Source: Planctomycetota bacterium | GTDB lineage: Bacteria; Planctomycetota; UBA8108; UBA1146 | Assembly (NCBI GenBank): GCA_016776905.1 | Contig: JADHSM010000008.1 | Span: 62,001 to 126,000 of the forward strand | Direction of reading: 5' to 3' | Length of the DNA stretch: 64,000 bases | Shown here: piece after piece, positions 25,160 to 33,822 of the stretch | How positions within the stretch are numbered: the stretch's first letter is position 1 | Layout of the letters: each line of letters opens with the position of its first letter | Notes under the pieces: generated by a model | The model's input: the letters and a program-made list of their open reading frames with translations, nothing else | Told to the model about the DNA's origin: nothing | The model's database searches: none | Position numbers and translations under genes: made by a program

Positions 25160-25750
25160 CTAAAGGCCCAAAATGAAAATAGTCATCATTGAGAGTGCAC
25201 CCAAACCCAAGAAGACCCCGTCCATGGCAGTGCATTCACTGACATCGTAGTCCTGACTCAAATCGAGGTTTTCTCCCTGCATAGAGACCGCGCCTGATTC
25301 GGGAATCACTCGGGCGATGCCTGAAGTTCGAGCGGTTTGCACCCGATCCCAAGCTCCACGAGCCCCTTTCCAAAACCGTCTACGGGTCGTCGATCGAGCC
25401 ACGGAACGAGATGTCGACACAGATGATTCGTGCTGACGACTCACTTTAGACTTCGGAGAAGTCGCAGAAGCTGTGGAATCAACAGTTGAGCCAACAGTTG
25501 AGCCAACAGTGAATAAATCAACCGTGCCACTCTCACTCTTCATGGACACCGGGAAAATCTCTAATTGAACCTGCTGAGCTGTCAGGCTATTTGGATTCAG
25601 GCTATTTGGATTCAGGCTATGAAAACCGGACATTGAAGCTTCCCCCTGTAGAGGAATCGTGGCCTCTGACTCGTGCTGTAAAAGTGACTCGTGCTGTAAA
25701 AGTGACTCGTGCTTTAAAAGTGACTCGTGCTTTAAAAGTGTCGTCTGCAT
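25160..25750 (-). CDS. Repeat-rich protein with C-terminal membrane anchor, upstream of lexA
   Basis: 196 residues, not recognised. The ATG at 25750 has AGGAG six bases upstream, so I prefer it over the track's start. The N-terminus consists of tandem HESLLQ-type hexapeptides (18-bp units), then two NPNSL pentapeptides (15 bp) and TVGS units (12 bp), all in frame. The middle is Ser/Thr/Arg-rich, and the last ~20 residues are a single hydrophobic span (GVFLGLGALSMMTIFILGL). A soluble domain held at the membrane by a C-terminal tail, expressed with lexA, resembles SOS-induced division inhibitors in layout (YneA, SidA), but no sequence similarity is visible. Confidence 0.7.
   Translation of the reverse strand: MQTTLLKHESLLKHESLLQHESLLQHESEATIPLQGEASMSGFHSLNPNSLNPNSLTAQQVQLEIFPVSMKSESGTVDLFTVGSTVGSTVDSTASATSPKSKVSRQHESSVSTSRSVARSTTRRRFWKGARGAWDRVQTARTSGIARVIPESGAVSMQGENLDLSQDYDVSECTAMDGVFLGLGALSMMTIFILGL
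25585..25620 (-). repeat. 15-bp in-frame tandem repeat (2.4 copies)
   Basis: GGCTATTTGGATTCA twice plus six bases, inside the pre-lexA gene; it encodes the repeated NPNSL peptide. Confidence 0.9.
25667..25738 (-). repeat. 18-bp in-frame tandem repeat, four copies
   Basis: TGACTCGTGCTGTAAAAG twice and TGACTCGTGCTTTAAAAG twice, starting 12 bases inside the start codon of the pre-lexA gene. It encodes HESLLK/HESLLQ hexapeptides. The copies fall into two identical pairs, pointing to stepwise duplication. Confidence 0.95.
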
Positions 25751-25841
25751 CGTTTCTCCTCTTCTTTCTCCACACAACTGAGCTAGGGACAGTTCTGAGT
25801 TCGACTTTCAGCGATTCCCTGATTTCACTCATGTTGGGTCG

Positions 25842-25870
25842 ATTTTAGCCAAACAAAGACCGAACATCAA
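25842..25870 (-). promoter_or_regulatory. Sigma-70-type promoter of the lexA operon
   Basis: On the minus strand, -35 TTGATG (25870-25865), a spacer of exactly 17 bases and -10 TAAAAT (25847-25842). It lies about 90 bases upstream of the ATG of the pre-lexA gene and 5 bases downstream of the inverted repeat. Fit to the consensus is good; it is not experimentally shown. Confidence 0.55.
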
Positions 25871-25875
25871 GGAAA

Positions 25876-25895
25876 TGTTAGGGGCCTACCTAACA
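25876..25895. promoter_or_regulatory. Candidate LexA operator (inverted repeat)
   Basis: TGTTAGGGGCCTACCTAACA: two 7-base arms TGTTAGG/CCTAACA separated by 6 bases. It is placed between the two divergent promoter candidates, next to the -35 element of the lexA operon. LexA usually represses its own gene through such a palindrome, but the binding motif of this phylum is not standard, so identity as the SOS box is inference from position. Confidence 0.5.
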
Positions 25896-26133
25896 CTCAT
25901 AAATCCTTGTTTCAAAGAGGCTTAGGTCATATTTTGCTTCATATCTCTCAGATTTGTTCGGGATGTCACAGATTCTTTGACGTGCCCTCAACTCTGATTT
26001 CGAAAGGAACTCTCAGACGTTTACTCCTATAGAAATGACGTTTTTCGGGAAAGGAAACCCGAGAATGCGTGAATTCAAGTTCAGATGAGCCGACACTGAT
26101 CAAGTTGAATCTCTTGTCAGAAAGGGAAGCCGA

Positions 26134-27282
26134 ATGACTGCTTCGTCCTCCAGTAAACTCTCCGATTTCAAAACCCACCAGGGAATGTCAATCGTAGACA
26201 TGAAGATCTTCCTCACGGGTCTTGTGATCTTTTTGTTGCTGTCCCCCACGATTGAAACTCTGGGACAAACGGAGACACTGCTCTCCACTTTGACGCCATC
26301 TTCGGCAACGGGGCAAAAGTCTTCCGAGCAAAAGTCTTCCGAGCAACAGTCTTCCGAGCAACAGTCTTCCGAGCAACAGTCTTTCGAAAGTCCATCCGCT
26401 TTCGAAAGTGCAGCAGAGAAAGACGACCCTGTTCAGGACTTCATCAGTTTCAATAAACTCGATGGACCTCGGGCTCAGTTGCGAACATCGGTCACCACCT
26501 ATAGAAACCCTGATACGGATCAACTGCTCAGTCTCGTAGGCGTCATCCACATCGGAGACCCCGGGTACTTCCGAAGAATTCAGCAAGAACTCGATGCCCA
26601 CGATCTCGTGCTCTACGAGTTGGTCGGCGGACCCGCTCCGGGGTCACCTGAAGACAAAGGTGACGATCCCGACCTCGAAGAAGATGAAGCTCCTTCAGGG
26701 TTAGGTTTCATCGGAGCGATGCAAAAAGGCATGACGGACATGCTCGCCCTCTCTCATCAGATGAACTGCATCGACTACACCCGTCAAAACCTTCGTCATG
26801 CTGACCTCAACATGAAAGAGTTCTCCAAAGGACTCAGTGAGTTGGGTTTCATCAATATCGACCTCACTACCGTCCTTCAGGGATTGGGAAGTAGCACCTT
26901 CGATGGACTTGCCATTCAAGCGGCCATGGCGACACAAGATGACCAAAGGACCAACAGGATCCGCTGGGCGATGGGTAAGACAATGGTCCAATCTGTCGGG
27001 CAAATGGCTTTCCTTGGAGTGGACGACATTGAAAATCCGCAAGATTTGATTCTGGGAATGCGGAACGATCAAGCCTGGAAAATTTTTGAGAACTCCCTCT
27101 CTGAGGGCTGGAGAAGAACTGCCATATTTTATGGAGCCGCCCACATGCCGGACCTTCGTCGGAGAGTCCTTGAGGCTGGCTGGATCCCAGAAAACCAAGT
27201 TTGGTTACCCGCATGGGAGATTCCTGTTCCTACTGAAGAAACCCCGAAAGAACCCGAGCCTGCACCCAGTGTGCGTCTTTGA
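26134..27282 (+). CDS. TraB/GumN-family exported protein
   Basis: 382 residues. A signal sequence or anchor follows a 22-residue hydrophilic lead (MKIFLTGLVIFLLLSPTIE). An AAGGGA site six to eight bases before the ATG supports the long form; ATG 26200 is an alternative. After a Ser/Glu/Gln-rich repeat segment (SSEQQ pentapeptides, 15-bp units) comes a TraB domain (PF01963): LSLVGVIHIGDPGYFRRIQQEL, DLVLYELVGG and, near the end, AIFYGAAHMPDLRRRVLEAG, where the conserved His and Glu residues of the family are visible. The TraB/PrgY/GumN family is related to Tiki metalloproteases, so a protease role is possible. The gene is divergent from the lexA operon. Confidence 0.8.
   Translation: MTASSSSKLSDFKTHQGMSIVDMKIFLTGLVIFLLLSPTIETLGQTETLLSTLTPSSATGQKSSEQKSSEQQSSEQQSSEQQSFESPSAFESAAEKDDPVQDFISFNKLDGPRAQLRTSVTTYRNPDTDQLLSLVGVIHIGDPGYFRRIQQELDAHDLVLYELVGGPAPGSPEDKGDDPDLEEDEAPSGLGFIGAMQKGMTDMLALSHQMNCIDYTRQNLRHADLNMKEFSKGLSELGFINIDLTTVLQGLGSSTFDGLAIQAAMATQDDQRTNRIRWAMGKTMVQSVGQMAFLGVDDIENPQDLILGMRNDQAWKIFENSLSEGWRRTAIFYGAAHMPDLRRRVLEAGWIPENQVWLPAWEIPVPTEETPKEPEPAPSVRL
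26315..26389 (+). repeat. 15-bp in-frame tandem repeat, five copies
   Basis: AAAAGTCTTCCGAGC twice, AACAGTCTTCCGAGC twice and a fifth altered copy. It encodes KSSEQ/QSSEQ just after the signal region of the TraB-like protein. As in the pre-lexA gene, copies form identical pairs. Confidence 0.95.
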
Positions 27283-27294
27283 TTGGGAGAGAAA

Positions 27295-28554
27295 ATGAAC
27301 CTTTCACGTCGAGTCACCATCGCCGGAGGCGCAATAACACCCTTCATTGGCAAATTCCATCCCGATTTCATCTGGAAGAAGCACCCTGACTTTGGAACTC
27401 GAGAAAACCCCACTCTCGAACAATACATTCATGAGGTCGCCCTAGGTGCCTGTCAGAATGTAGGCATCGACCCTGCGTTAGTGGATCGAGGATATGTCGG
27501 TAACTTCGTCGGTGAATTGTTTTCCAATCAGGGCCATTTAGGTTCGATGGCGGCAGCGGCTCATGAGGGTCTTAACTACACCCCATTCACACGTGTCGAA
27601 GGAGCTTGTGCTTCAGGAGGACTGGGAATCGCTGCTGGAGTGGATGCCATTCAGGCAGGAGCAGATATTGTCTTGGTGATCGGTGCCGAAGTTCAAACGA
27701 CAAGAAATGCTAAGGAAGGTGCAGACTTCCTAGCCCGAGCTTCTCACTATGAAACAGAACGCGGATTAGACCCGTTCACTTTCCCGGCAATGTTTGCAAG
27801 AAGAACAAAAGCCTACTGTGATAAATTTGGCGTCACACCCGAAGCCCTTGCCCCCATCGTGGCCAAGGCCTACGACAACGCCAATCGCAATCCAAATGCC
27901 CATATGCGAGAAGTCCAAATGACTGCTGAACAGGCAGGTTCTGCGTCAGACAAAAATCCGTGCTTCCTCGAAAATGAAGAACTGAACCCATGGCTCAGAG
28001 TCGGAGATTGCTCACAGGTATCCGACGGAGGCTGCGCCATCATTCTTTGTTCTGACAAAGGATTAGAGAAATTGGGCGAGTGTCAGGGCGATCCTGTCGA
28101 CATCGTTGCCTGTGAGGTGGCATGTGGCCCTCTTGGCCAGGTGGCTGATCTGACAAAAATGGACGTCACAGCCGCTGCCGCCAGCAAAGCCTATGCGCAA
28201 GCGGGCTGGAACGCGACAGACATCGAAGTCGCTGAGGTTCACGACTGCTTTAGTATCACTGAAGCTTTGATTTGTGAGGCATTAGGATTCTGTGGCGACG
28301 GTGAAGGCACTCAGTTGGCAGCAGAAGGTGCGACCTCCCTGAATGGGCGTATTCCCGTGAATACAGGAGGAGGATTGATGGCCTTTGGTCACCCCGTTGG
28401 AGCCACAGGAATCAAGCAGGCCTTCGAAATCTTCAGGCAAATGAACGGACTCTGCGGCGACTATCAACTGGAGAGCTCTCCAGCTCGAGGTCTCTGCGCA
28501 AACATGGGCGGCGATGATCGAACCTCGGTCGTCACCCTTCTACAAAAGAATTAA
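27295..28554 (+). CDS. Thiolase-family protein (SCP-x-like acetyl-CoA acyltransferase)
   Basis: About 419 residues. The ATG at 27295 is preceded by GGGAGAG and is preferred over the TTG at 27283. The nucleophilic Cys is in VEGACASGG, the acid/base His is in FGHPVGATG, and the VHDCFSITE motif (HDxF type) is that of the SCP-x/non-canonical thiolase branch rather than the NEAF type. MxxHxxxxY-like residues occur in the loop region. Such enzymes cleave 3-oxoacyl-CoA or join acyl units; the exact substrate is not clear. The C-terminal Cys, normally in CxG, is replaced by a region ending in LCANMGGDD. Followed after 8 bases by a nitroreductase gene. Confidence 0.85.
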   Translation: MNLSRRVTIAGGAITPFIGKFHPDFIWKKHPDFGTRENPTLEQYIHEVALGACQNVGIDPALVDRGYVGNFVGELFSNQGHLGSMAAAAHEGLNYTPFTRVEGACASGGLGIAAGVDAIQAGADIVLVIGAEVQTTRNAKEGADFLARASHYETERGLDPFTFPAMFARRTKAYCDKFGVTPEALAPIVAKAYDNANRNPNAHMREVQMTAEQAGSASDKNPCFLENEELNPWLRVGDCSQVSDGGCAIILCSDKGLEKLGECQGDPVDIVACEVACGPLGQVADLTKMDVTAAAASKAYAQAGWNATDIEVAEVHDCFSITEALICEALGFCGDGEGTQLAAEGATSLNGRIPVNTGGGLMAFGHPVGATGIKQAFEIFRQMNGLCGDYQLESSPARGLCANMGGDDRTSVVTLLQKN

Positions 28555-28562
28555 ATTCACTC

Positions 28563-29210
28563 ATGATTCAAAAACCTCTTTCGGTTCCCGAGGCCATCGA
28601 TAAAAGGCGATCGACGAAGGATTTCTCCTCCACTCCAGTTTCGCAGGAGTCACTAGAGGAAATTCTACGTCTCACCGTCTCCGCTCCTTCATCCTGGAAT
28701 CTACAGCCATGGCGAATAGTGATCATCGATGACGAAAACGACCGTGAAAAATTGCATAAGGCTTGCTTCCATCAACGACAAATTTTGGAAGCCCCTCTCA
28801 CTCTAGTCTTCGCAGTCGATCACAAATCTTGGGAATCAGACATGGAGCCGATTATTGCTCAAGCACACAAAGAGGGTGCATGGCCGGAGGAGTATTGTGA
28901 AATCGCACGGCAAGCGATTCCCGGTGGGCAAAACGCACTGGAGAACGCAGGTCTATTGCGAGAATACGCGATCAAGGATGCCATGATCGCAGCCACTCAA
29001 TGTGTCCTAGCAGCCACATCCATTGGCTTGAAGACCACCTTCATGAATGGCTGGATGGAACCGGCGGTCAAGGCAGTCATCGGTGCCGCTGATCAGGAGA
29101 ACATTTCTATTGCGGTACTCGTACCTCTCGGGCATGCAGCAGAAACGCTGACCAACCCGGGGCGCCTACCAAGAGAGAGAACTGTTTTTCACAGTCGTCT
29201 GACCTCATAA
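28563..29210 (+). CDS. Nitroreductase-family flavoprotein
   Basis: 215 residues of the FMN-dependent nitroreductase fold. RRSTKDFSSTPVSQESLEEIL binds the FMN phosphate through Arg, APSSWNLQPWRIVII is the classic second motif, and the C-terminal VPLGHAAE...RLPRERTVF block carries the third. They form homodimers and reduce nitro-compounds, quinones or enones with NAD(P)H. It lies 8 bases after the thiolase gene, so both are likely one operon, which might point to a role in unusual acyl-CoA or quinone turnover; this is only inferred. Confidence 0.9.
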   Translation: MIQKPLSVPEAIDKRRSTKDFSSTPVSQESLEEILRLTVSAPSSWNLQPWRIVIIDDENDREKLHKACFHQRQILEAPLTLVFAVDHKSWESDMEPIIAQAHKEGAWPEEYCEIARQAIPGGQNALENAGLLREYAIKDAMIAATQCVLAATSIGLKTTFMNGWMEPAVKAVIGAADQENISIAVLVPLGHAAETLTNPGRLPRERTVFHSRLTS

Positions 29211-29247
29211 GAAACTCACGTAAAAAAACACTGAAGAGATACGATTC

Positions 29248-30324
29248 TTATCCCGCAGAGTGGTCTGTGCCTAACTCCGGCTGTTGAAATGAAACGGCTG
29301 AAGCAGGTGGGACTTCTTCTGCACGGCGAGAATAGACAAACGCAGCGATGCCATCCTTGACCGCTGCGGAGAGTCCAATGAAACGGATTCCGTAGATCGA
29401 GTTTTCATTCTCTTCAGGATCAGAAACATCTACGACTCTGGCCGTGATATCTACGTTTTCCTGCCCTGGGAAATCTCTGATCATCAATAAATCGCCGTCT
29501 TGCAATGGAGCTTCGGACCAAATGGCAGCGCCACCTGTTCCGACATCGACGAGGCCTCCAAATTGAACACCCGTCTCTCTCTCTTCCAGACTGACATCTC
29601 TATTCATCGGTAAACGAAGATAACTGATACGTCCCTTGATAGGGGTTCTCAGATATTGACGACGTTGGCTAATTCTAATTTTCTTTGGACACTCCATGAA
29701 AAGAAACAAGTCACCCAAATCACGAATTTCTTGTAATCGGGCCTCAAAAGAAAGGCAACCATTCTCAGGCTGGAAGTAGTTCACTTCTAAATCAGTTCCC
29801 ATCTTCCACGCGACCGCTTCTTCGTGATGGCCAAAACTGTCGATGATTCTTAAGGCAATCGTTTGATCATCTCTGTGAATGACGACAGCTCTCATGGCGA
29901 CCCCACCGGGACCCTCGACATGAAGTTCGTCTTCTTCTATCGGCAGTTGTCCCCTTTGGGAGATCTCTCCCGAAACTTCCCAGCCACGCTTCATTCTTAA
30001 TCGGTCGAGGGCACGTCTCATGGAAAGATCCTGAAACAGTTGGGGCTCCACCTGCAACGATCTTTCCAAGGCGTTCTCAAAGGCAATCCTTGAGTTCAAA
30101 AGACGTCTCGTATCTCGATCTTCAATATGTTGGGACAATCGATCGACAAGGTGTATCTCTTGGGAATCCAACCCCAATTCCAAGCAACGGGCTCGCCATT
30201 CACTGCCAACATTTCCATGAGACTGACTCACGGAATTCGGCTTCTGTGAAAGAGATCGTCTCCACAGGGCCCAAAAGATCAACGGAGTCGCTAGCAGGGC
30301 TAAGATCCACCAAATGTCGGTCAT
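29248..30324 (-). CDS. PilZ-domain membrane protein (YcgR-like)
   Basis: 358 residues. An N-terminal membrane span (IWWILALLATPLIFWAL) is followed by a cytosolic region. Residues about 220-330 contain a YcgR-N/PilZ pair: SQRRQYLRTPI provides the RxxxR motif and VDVGTGGAAIWS the D/NxSxxG-like motif (here DVGTGG), both for binding cyclic di-GMP. The Gly in place of the usual Ser-x-Ser-x-x-G detail makes binding likely but not certain. Such proteins couple c-di-GMP levels to motility or polysaccharide output. Monocistronic by position, 156 bases from the HEAT-VWA gene. Confidence 0.85.
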   Translation of the reverse strand: MTDIWWILALLATPLIFWALWRRSLSQKPNSVSQSHGNVGSEWRARCLELGLDSQEIHLVDRLSQHIEDRDTRRLLNSRIAFENALERSLQVEPQLFQDLSMRRALDRLRMKRGWEVSGEISQRGQLPIEEDELHVEGPGGVAMRAVVIHRDDQTIALRIIDSFGHHEEAVAWKMGTDLEVNYFQPENGCLSFEARLQEIRDLGDLFLFMECPKKIRISQRRQYLRTPIKGRISYLRLPMNRDVSLEERETGVQFGGLVDVGTGGAAIWSEAPLQDGDLLMIRDFPGQENVDITARVVDVSDPEENENSIYGIRFIGLSAAVKDGIAAFVYSRRAEEVPPASAVSFQQPELGTDHSAG

Positions 30325-30480
30325 TTACTTTCTCCAGCCTTTTCCGTCGTATTGACTCACGGCATACGATCCTGAAATACAGATCTACCCGGAACATTCC
30401 TCTGAATAGATCGACACTATTCAGGGGATGACTTGAGAGAATTCAGGGAAACCGAAGCGAATAATGAAAAGAAGAGAGAA

Positions 30481-33138
30481 CTACTGCCCAGCAACGATGT
30501 AATTGCCACGATTCTGCTCTGCGAGAGATTCCATGAATGCGGAGGTGAATCCCAGCGCAATCGTATGAATCGTGACCTGACTCTCTTCATTGAGGAGCAA
30601 TATTTCCTCAAGAATTCGAGAAGGATCCACAAAAGTTCCCGCACTGGGGGCACCATCGGAGAGGAAGAAAATGGTGTCCACGTCCCCGGCACTGAGGACT
30701 TGTTCTAACGAATCGTAGATGTTGGTGCCGCCTCCGGGTCTCAACCCATCAATAAAGCGACGACCTTCCTTCACCGATTTCTTCGACAGTCTAACCGGCT
30801 TGTCTTTGTACAAATGTGTCGCAGTATCGAAACGAATCAAATTGAAAAATGTTCCTGGGCGCAACTTTTCAATGGCAATGCGAAGTTCACTCTTGGCGAG
30901 CTCAAGCCGATTCATCGTCTCGACCCCACCCCCCTCTTTTGCTACAGAAACTTCTTGCGACATACTGCCGGAACAATCGACAACAAACGCGATCCGCTTA
31001 CTGACGATTTCAACTCCGAAATAGGAGGGTGTTCGAGCCTTGCCAGGATCAGCCTTACGGACATATGTAGATCCAGAATGCGAAGATCCATCTCGTTCCG
31101 CGATCGCGACAGGATCATACCTATCCCGTTCCCTATTCCAATATTTATCCCAGTTCTCCACATCCGGCCCCAAATCTTGGCCAGTGGAAGCGATCAAGAG
31201 CTCAACCACCTGAGGTAAGAGTGCCCCCGATTCTCGTCGCATGGCCGCCAATAATGCATCGACTAACCGCACATCCTTGACGCCCTTAAAACTTCTCAGA
31301 GCCGCAGATCTCACCTGCCACGCTGGGTCTTCTAAAGCCTCTATCCTGCGATTGAAACTATTGTTTGAATCGATGCGCCCGAGTGCAGTGATCACAAGAG
31401 TTCTCAGAGAACTGTCCTTGTGATTCCCAAGAGAGAGAAGCATCTCTTCAGCATCTGTAGGGTCAAGACGGCAAAGTGCACGCACAGCCTCTATTTGAAA
31501 GGCGGTATCTCTAGATTTTTTCCTGGATGCCAATGCGATGTCGTCAACACAGCTATCATCTCCCAGAAGGGCGAGAGATTTCATGGCAGCGATGCGAAGT
31601 TCTGCTTTCGGATGCATGATCAATCCGACAAGGGTATCCGTGGCACGAGTATGCCCTGCACGACCCAGTGCTTCTGCGACAGCCACCCGAACCAACAGAG
31701 GCCTTTTTTCTTTTTCGAGCACCTTTTCGAGTAACCAGTCGAGAGCAGCATCATCTCTGACAGAACGAAGAGCTCTCAGAATTCTTTCAAAAGAAGATCT
31801 TCTGCTCCCCTTAAGTTCATCCAGTGAGTCTCCTTCAGGCAAGAGCGACACGAGCATCTTTGTCGCTTCTAAATCGCCGATACGACCTAACAATTCGGTA
31901 GCAGCCGTGGCAACCCCTACGTAGTTGGACCGAGCGAACTCCTCAATCGGCGAGGTAGAACTCTTCTCCAAGTGCCGAGGACGCAGAGCCTCAAGGACCT
32001 TTTGCCGACCGAGATTGGGAAAGTTTTTAAGAGCTTTCAGTACTGTTCTTGTCACATCGCTTCCCCCTACGGTCAAAAGCGGGACAGCTGAGGCCACCTG
32101 TATTTCCTTGTCCGAACCCTTCAAGAGCCGAGTGAGAAATTTGACCGACTCGGGGCAACGACAGTCACCCGCATCGTTCAGGATACTTTCAAGTGGTTTG
32201 ATACCTTTGGCACGTTCTGCATATGGAAGTTTCCCGAAGGTCTTCTTTGCTCTTTCCCACTTGATCAATATCTCTCTCAGGCGTTCCTTTGGAGGTCTCA
32301 AGGTCTCCATCTTATTATTCGCCTTCAGTGCAGCAGGCTCCCTCGAGTACTGAGAAGTCAACTTCATCCAGTGAGTCCGTGCGGCTTCAAATTCTCCAAG
32401 CTCTCTCAAGCAATATCCTGCGTCATAGAGACATTCAGGAAGGAGATCGTGCTCCTTGTAGCGACGTGTGACCGCGACAAATTGCTCATAAGCTTTGGCC
32501 CACTCCAGATTCTCCTGAAGACAGTGGCCATATCCGTGAAGTGCGACAGGAGTCGCTTCCCCCGCGGTATCCAAAGCCAAATATTCTTGAAATCCTGCTA
32601 TCGCCAGACGAGTTCTTCCTTGGCGACGCTGGCATTCTGAACGATAGGCGATCGCTTCCGAGGAAGCAGGCTTGCCCACATGATCGATCTGAATCGCATC
32701 GAATTTATCTTCGAGTTCGAGAAGCCTTTCTTGGCGAGCCTTCTTCGCTCTCGGCAGACGGGACAACCCATCGATAGCCTTTTCGAGATCGACCTCGGAG
32801 GGGTCTGCTGGAACGTCGTCCTCATCCTCATCCTCGTCCTCATCCTCGTCGTCATCTTCAATGACAAACGGAACGAGAGGATTTGGGCCGGCAGCACGAG
32901 ATCCAACAACCTTAGATCCAACAACCTTAGATCCAACGCCCTCAGATCCAACAACCTCAGATCCAACAACCTCAGATCCAACGCCTCCTGCTGCCCATGC
33001 ATTATTTCCACATGCAGCAAAGAGTGCCCCTGCAAAGACCAAAAACAAAACAAGCAACCCAAACCTTCGGGCAATGCTTTGACCGAAGGTCTTTAAAAAT
33101 AGGTCAACAGGCCGAAGCCGCTCAGGGATATCGTTCAT
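30481..33138 (-). CDS. Exported TPR/HEAT-repeat protein with C-terminal VWA domain (1)
   Basis: 885 residues. After a signal sequence or anchor (GLLVLFLVFAGALFAAC) comes a VGSEV pentapeptide array, then an acidic run (DEDEDEDEDED). Residues about 150-300 have a TPR-like pattern (YLALDTAGEATPVALHGYGHC, AYEQFVAVTRRYKEHDLLPECLYDAGYCLR). Residues about 330-640 are HEAT repeats (for example VRVAVAEALGRAGHTRATDTL). The C-terminus is a von Willebrand A domain with a complete MIDAS start (FVVDCSGSMSQ) and FFLSDGAPSAG. A protein-interaction scaffold with a metal-dependent adhesion site, probably periplasmic or surface. It shares architecture with the 41194-43479 gene. Confidence 0.85.
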   Translation of the reverse strand: MNDIPERLRPVDLFLKTFGQSIARRFGLLVLFLVFAGALFAACGNNAWAAGGVGSEVVGSEVVGSEGVGSKVVGSKVVGSRAAGPNPLVPFVIEDDDEDEDEDEDEDDVPADPSEVDLEKAIDGLSRLPRAKKARQERLLELEDKFDAIQIDHVGKPASSEAIAYRSECQRRQGRTRLAIAGFQEYLALDTAGEATPVALHGYGHCLQENLEWAKAYEQFVAVTRRYKEHDLLPECLYDAGYCLRELGEFEAARTHWMKLTSQYSREPAALKANNKMETLRPPKERLREILIKWERAKKTFGKLPYAERAKGIKPLESILNDAGDCRCPESVKFLTRLLKGSDKEIQVASAVPLLTVGGSDVTRTVLKALKNFPNLGRQKVLEALRPRHLEKSSTSPIEEFARSNYVGVATAATELLGRIGDLEATKMLVSLLPEGDSLDELKGSRRSSFERILRALRSVRDDAALDWLLEKVLEKEKRPLLVRVAVAEALGRAGHTRATDTLVGLIMHPKAELRIAAMKSLALLGDDSCVDDIALASRKKSRDTAFQIEAVRALCRLDPTDAEEMLLSLGNHKDSSLRTLVITALGRIDSNNSFNRRIEALEDPAWQVRSAALRSFKGVKDVRLVDALLAAMRRESGALLPQVVELLIASTGQDLGPDVENWDKYWNRERDRYDPVAIAERDGSSHSGSTYVRKADPGKARTPSYFGVEIVSKRIAFVVDCSGSMSQEVSVAKEGGGVETMNRLELAKSELRIAIEKLRPGTFFNLIRFDTATHLYKDKPVRLSKKSVKEGRRFIDGLRPGGGTNIYDSLEQVLSAGDVDTIFFLSDGAPSAGTFVDPSRILEEILLLNEESQVTIHTIALGFTSAFMESLAEQNRGNYIVAGQ
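32899..32988 (-). repeat. 15-bp in-frame tandem repeat, six copies
   Basis: Six units of the form CTCAGATCCAACAAC/CTTAGATCCAACAAC at the N-terminus of HEAT-VWA protein 1, encoding VGSEV/VGSKV pentapeptides right after the signal sequence. Confidence 0.93.
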
Positions 33139-33183
33139 TGAGGCAGATCCATGTTGAATGGTAAAAAATTGTGCACCCCGATT

Positions 33184-33705
33184 TTACACCGGGTCGGGGA
33201 GCCCTGCGAGCAGACGGGAAATGACGATGACGACGATCACCAATATCACTGCCAACCCCAACCAGGTTCCACCGTTACGACGAATTCCTGCGAGCCCCTC
33301 GCTCCGCCCTACCATGGCTGAAGCGATGAAGAGCGCGCCCATGGCCAACAAGAACTTGATCCCGAACAGCATATGATAGGGCATTCCCCCATCTTCGAGT
33401 GTTTTTTGGAAATTGGCAGTCGCTAACCCGTGAACCATCAATTGATAGAGCCCGGTGACAATCATCAATAATGACCCGGCATGAACAAAGGGTGCCCATC
33501 GTTTACGGATACCCTCTCTCACCTGATCGCCACCCTCTTCCGAGGTAACAGCAGGATGAACCGCTCTCCACTGGATAAATACTGACCCTGCGATCAACAC
33601 CGCAACGAGCAGGTGAACGAGAGTACTGATTTCGAAACTAGACATAGCGACTTGAAGCATATCGATTTGAAACATATCGACTTGAAACATATCGACTTGA
33701 AACAT
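33184..33705 (-). CDS. Four-span membrane protein (CopD/DUF2269-like)
   Basis: About 173 residues from the ATG at 33705, which has GGGAG four bases upstream. Four hydrophobic segments follow (LVHLLVAVLIAGSVFIQW, VHAGSLLMIVTGLYQLMVHG, MLFGIKFLLAMGALFIASAM, WLGLAVILVIVVIVISRLL). The His residues early in helix 1 and 2, and HMLFGIKFLLA, recall CopD or DUF2269-type membrane proteins that bind haem or copper, but this is inference. The N-terminus is odd: the first 20 residues are four MFQVD-like pentapeptides, each starting with Met, so five in-frame ATGs are available (the last gives MSSFEIS). Confidence 0.65.
   Translation of the reverse strand: MFQVDMFQVDMFQIDMLQVAMSSFEISTLVHLLVAVLIAGSVFIQWRAVHPAVTSEEGGDQVREGIRKRWAPFVHAGSLLMIVTGLYQLMVHGLATANFQKTLEDGGMPYHMLFGIKFLLAMGALFIASAMVGRSEGLAGIRRNGGTWLGLAVILVIVVIVISRLLAGLPDPV
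33646..33705 (-). repeat. 15-bp repeat of a start-codon segment, four copies
   Basis: On the minus strand ATGTTTCAAGTCGAT twice, ATGTTTCAAATCGAT once and ATGCTTCAAGTCGCT once, immediately before ATGTCTAG. Every copy begins with ATG in the same frame, and only the first copy has a ribosome binding site. Confidence 0.97.
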
Positions 33706-33822
33706 TGTGTTCTCCCATCGGGGCATGGTTGCCCTTAGTCTGATGCATCCTCATCATGGCCTCTGTTGAAGGCGAGGTCCATCTCGATTTCCGAGACTCG
33801 TCGATTCGAAAGAGAGATTGAG

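Larger units (their letters stand above)
25751..26133. other. Divergent promoter region of the lexA operon and the TraB-like gene
   Basis: 383 bases without a gene. It holds a 20-bp inverted repeat (25876-25895) between two promoter-like pairs, one for each direction: TTGATG-N17-TAAAAT on the minus strand and a weaker TTGTTT-N17-TATTTT on the plus strand (25907-25935). Confidence 0.6.

Noticed and set aside
26188-26601. Minus-strand ORF with LLLGR repeats
   Set aside because: Antisense frame of the TraB-like gene's 15-bp repeat array.
32680-33096. Plus-strand ORFs with SNNLR / DPTTL repeats
   Set aside because: They are antisense to the signal and repeat leader of HEAT-VWA protein 1, which has a clear signal sequence and domains.
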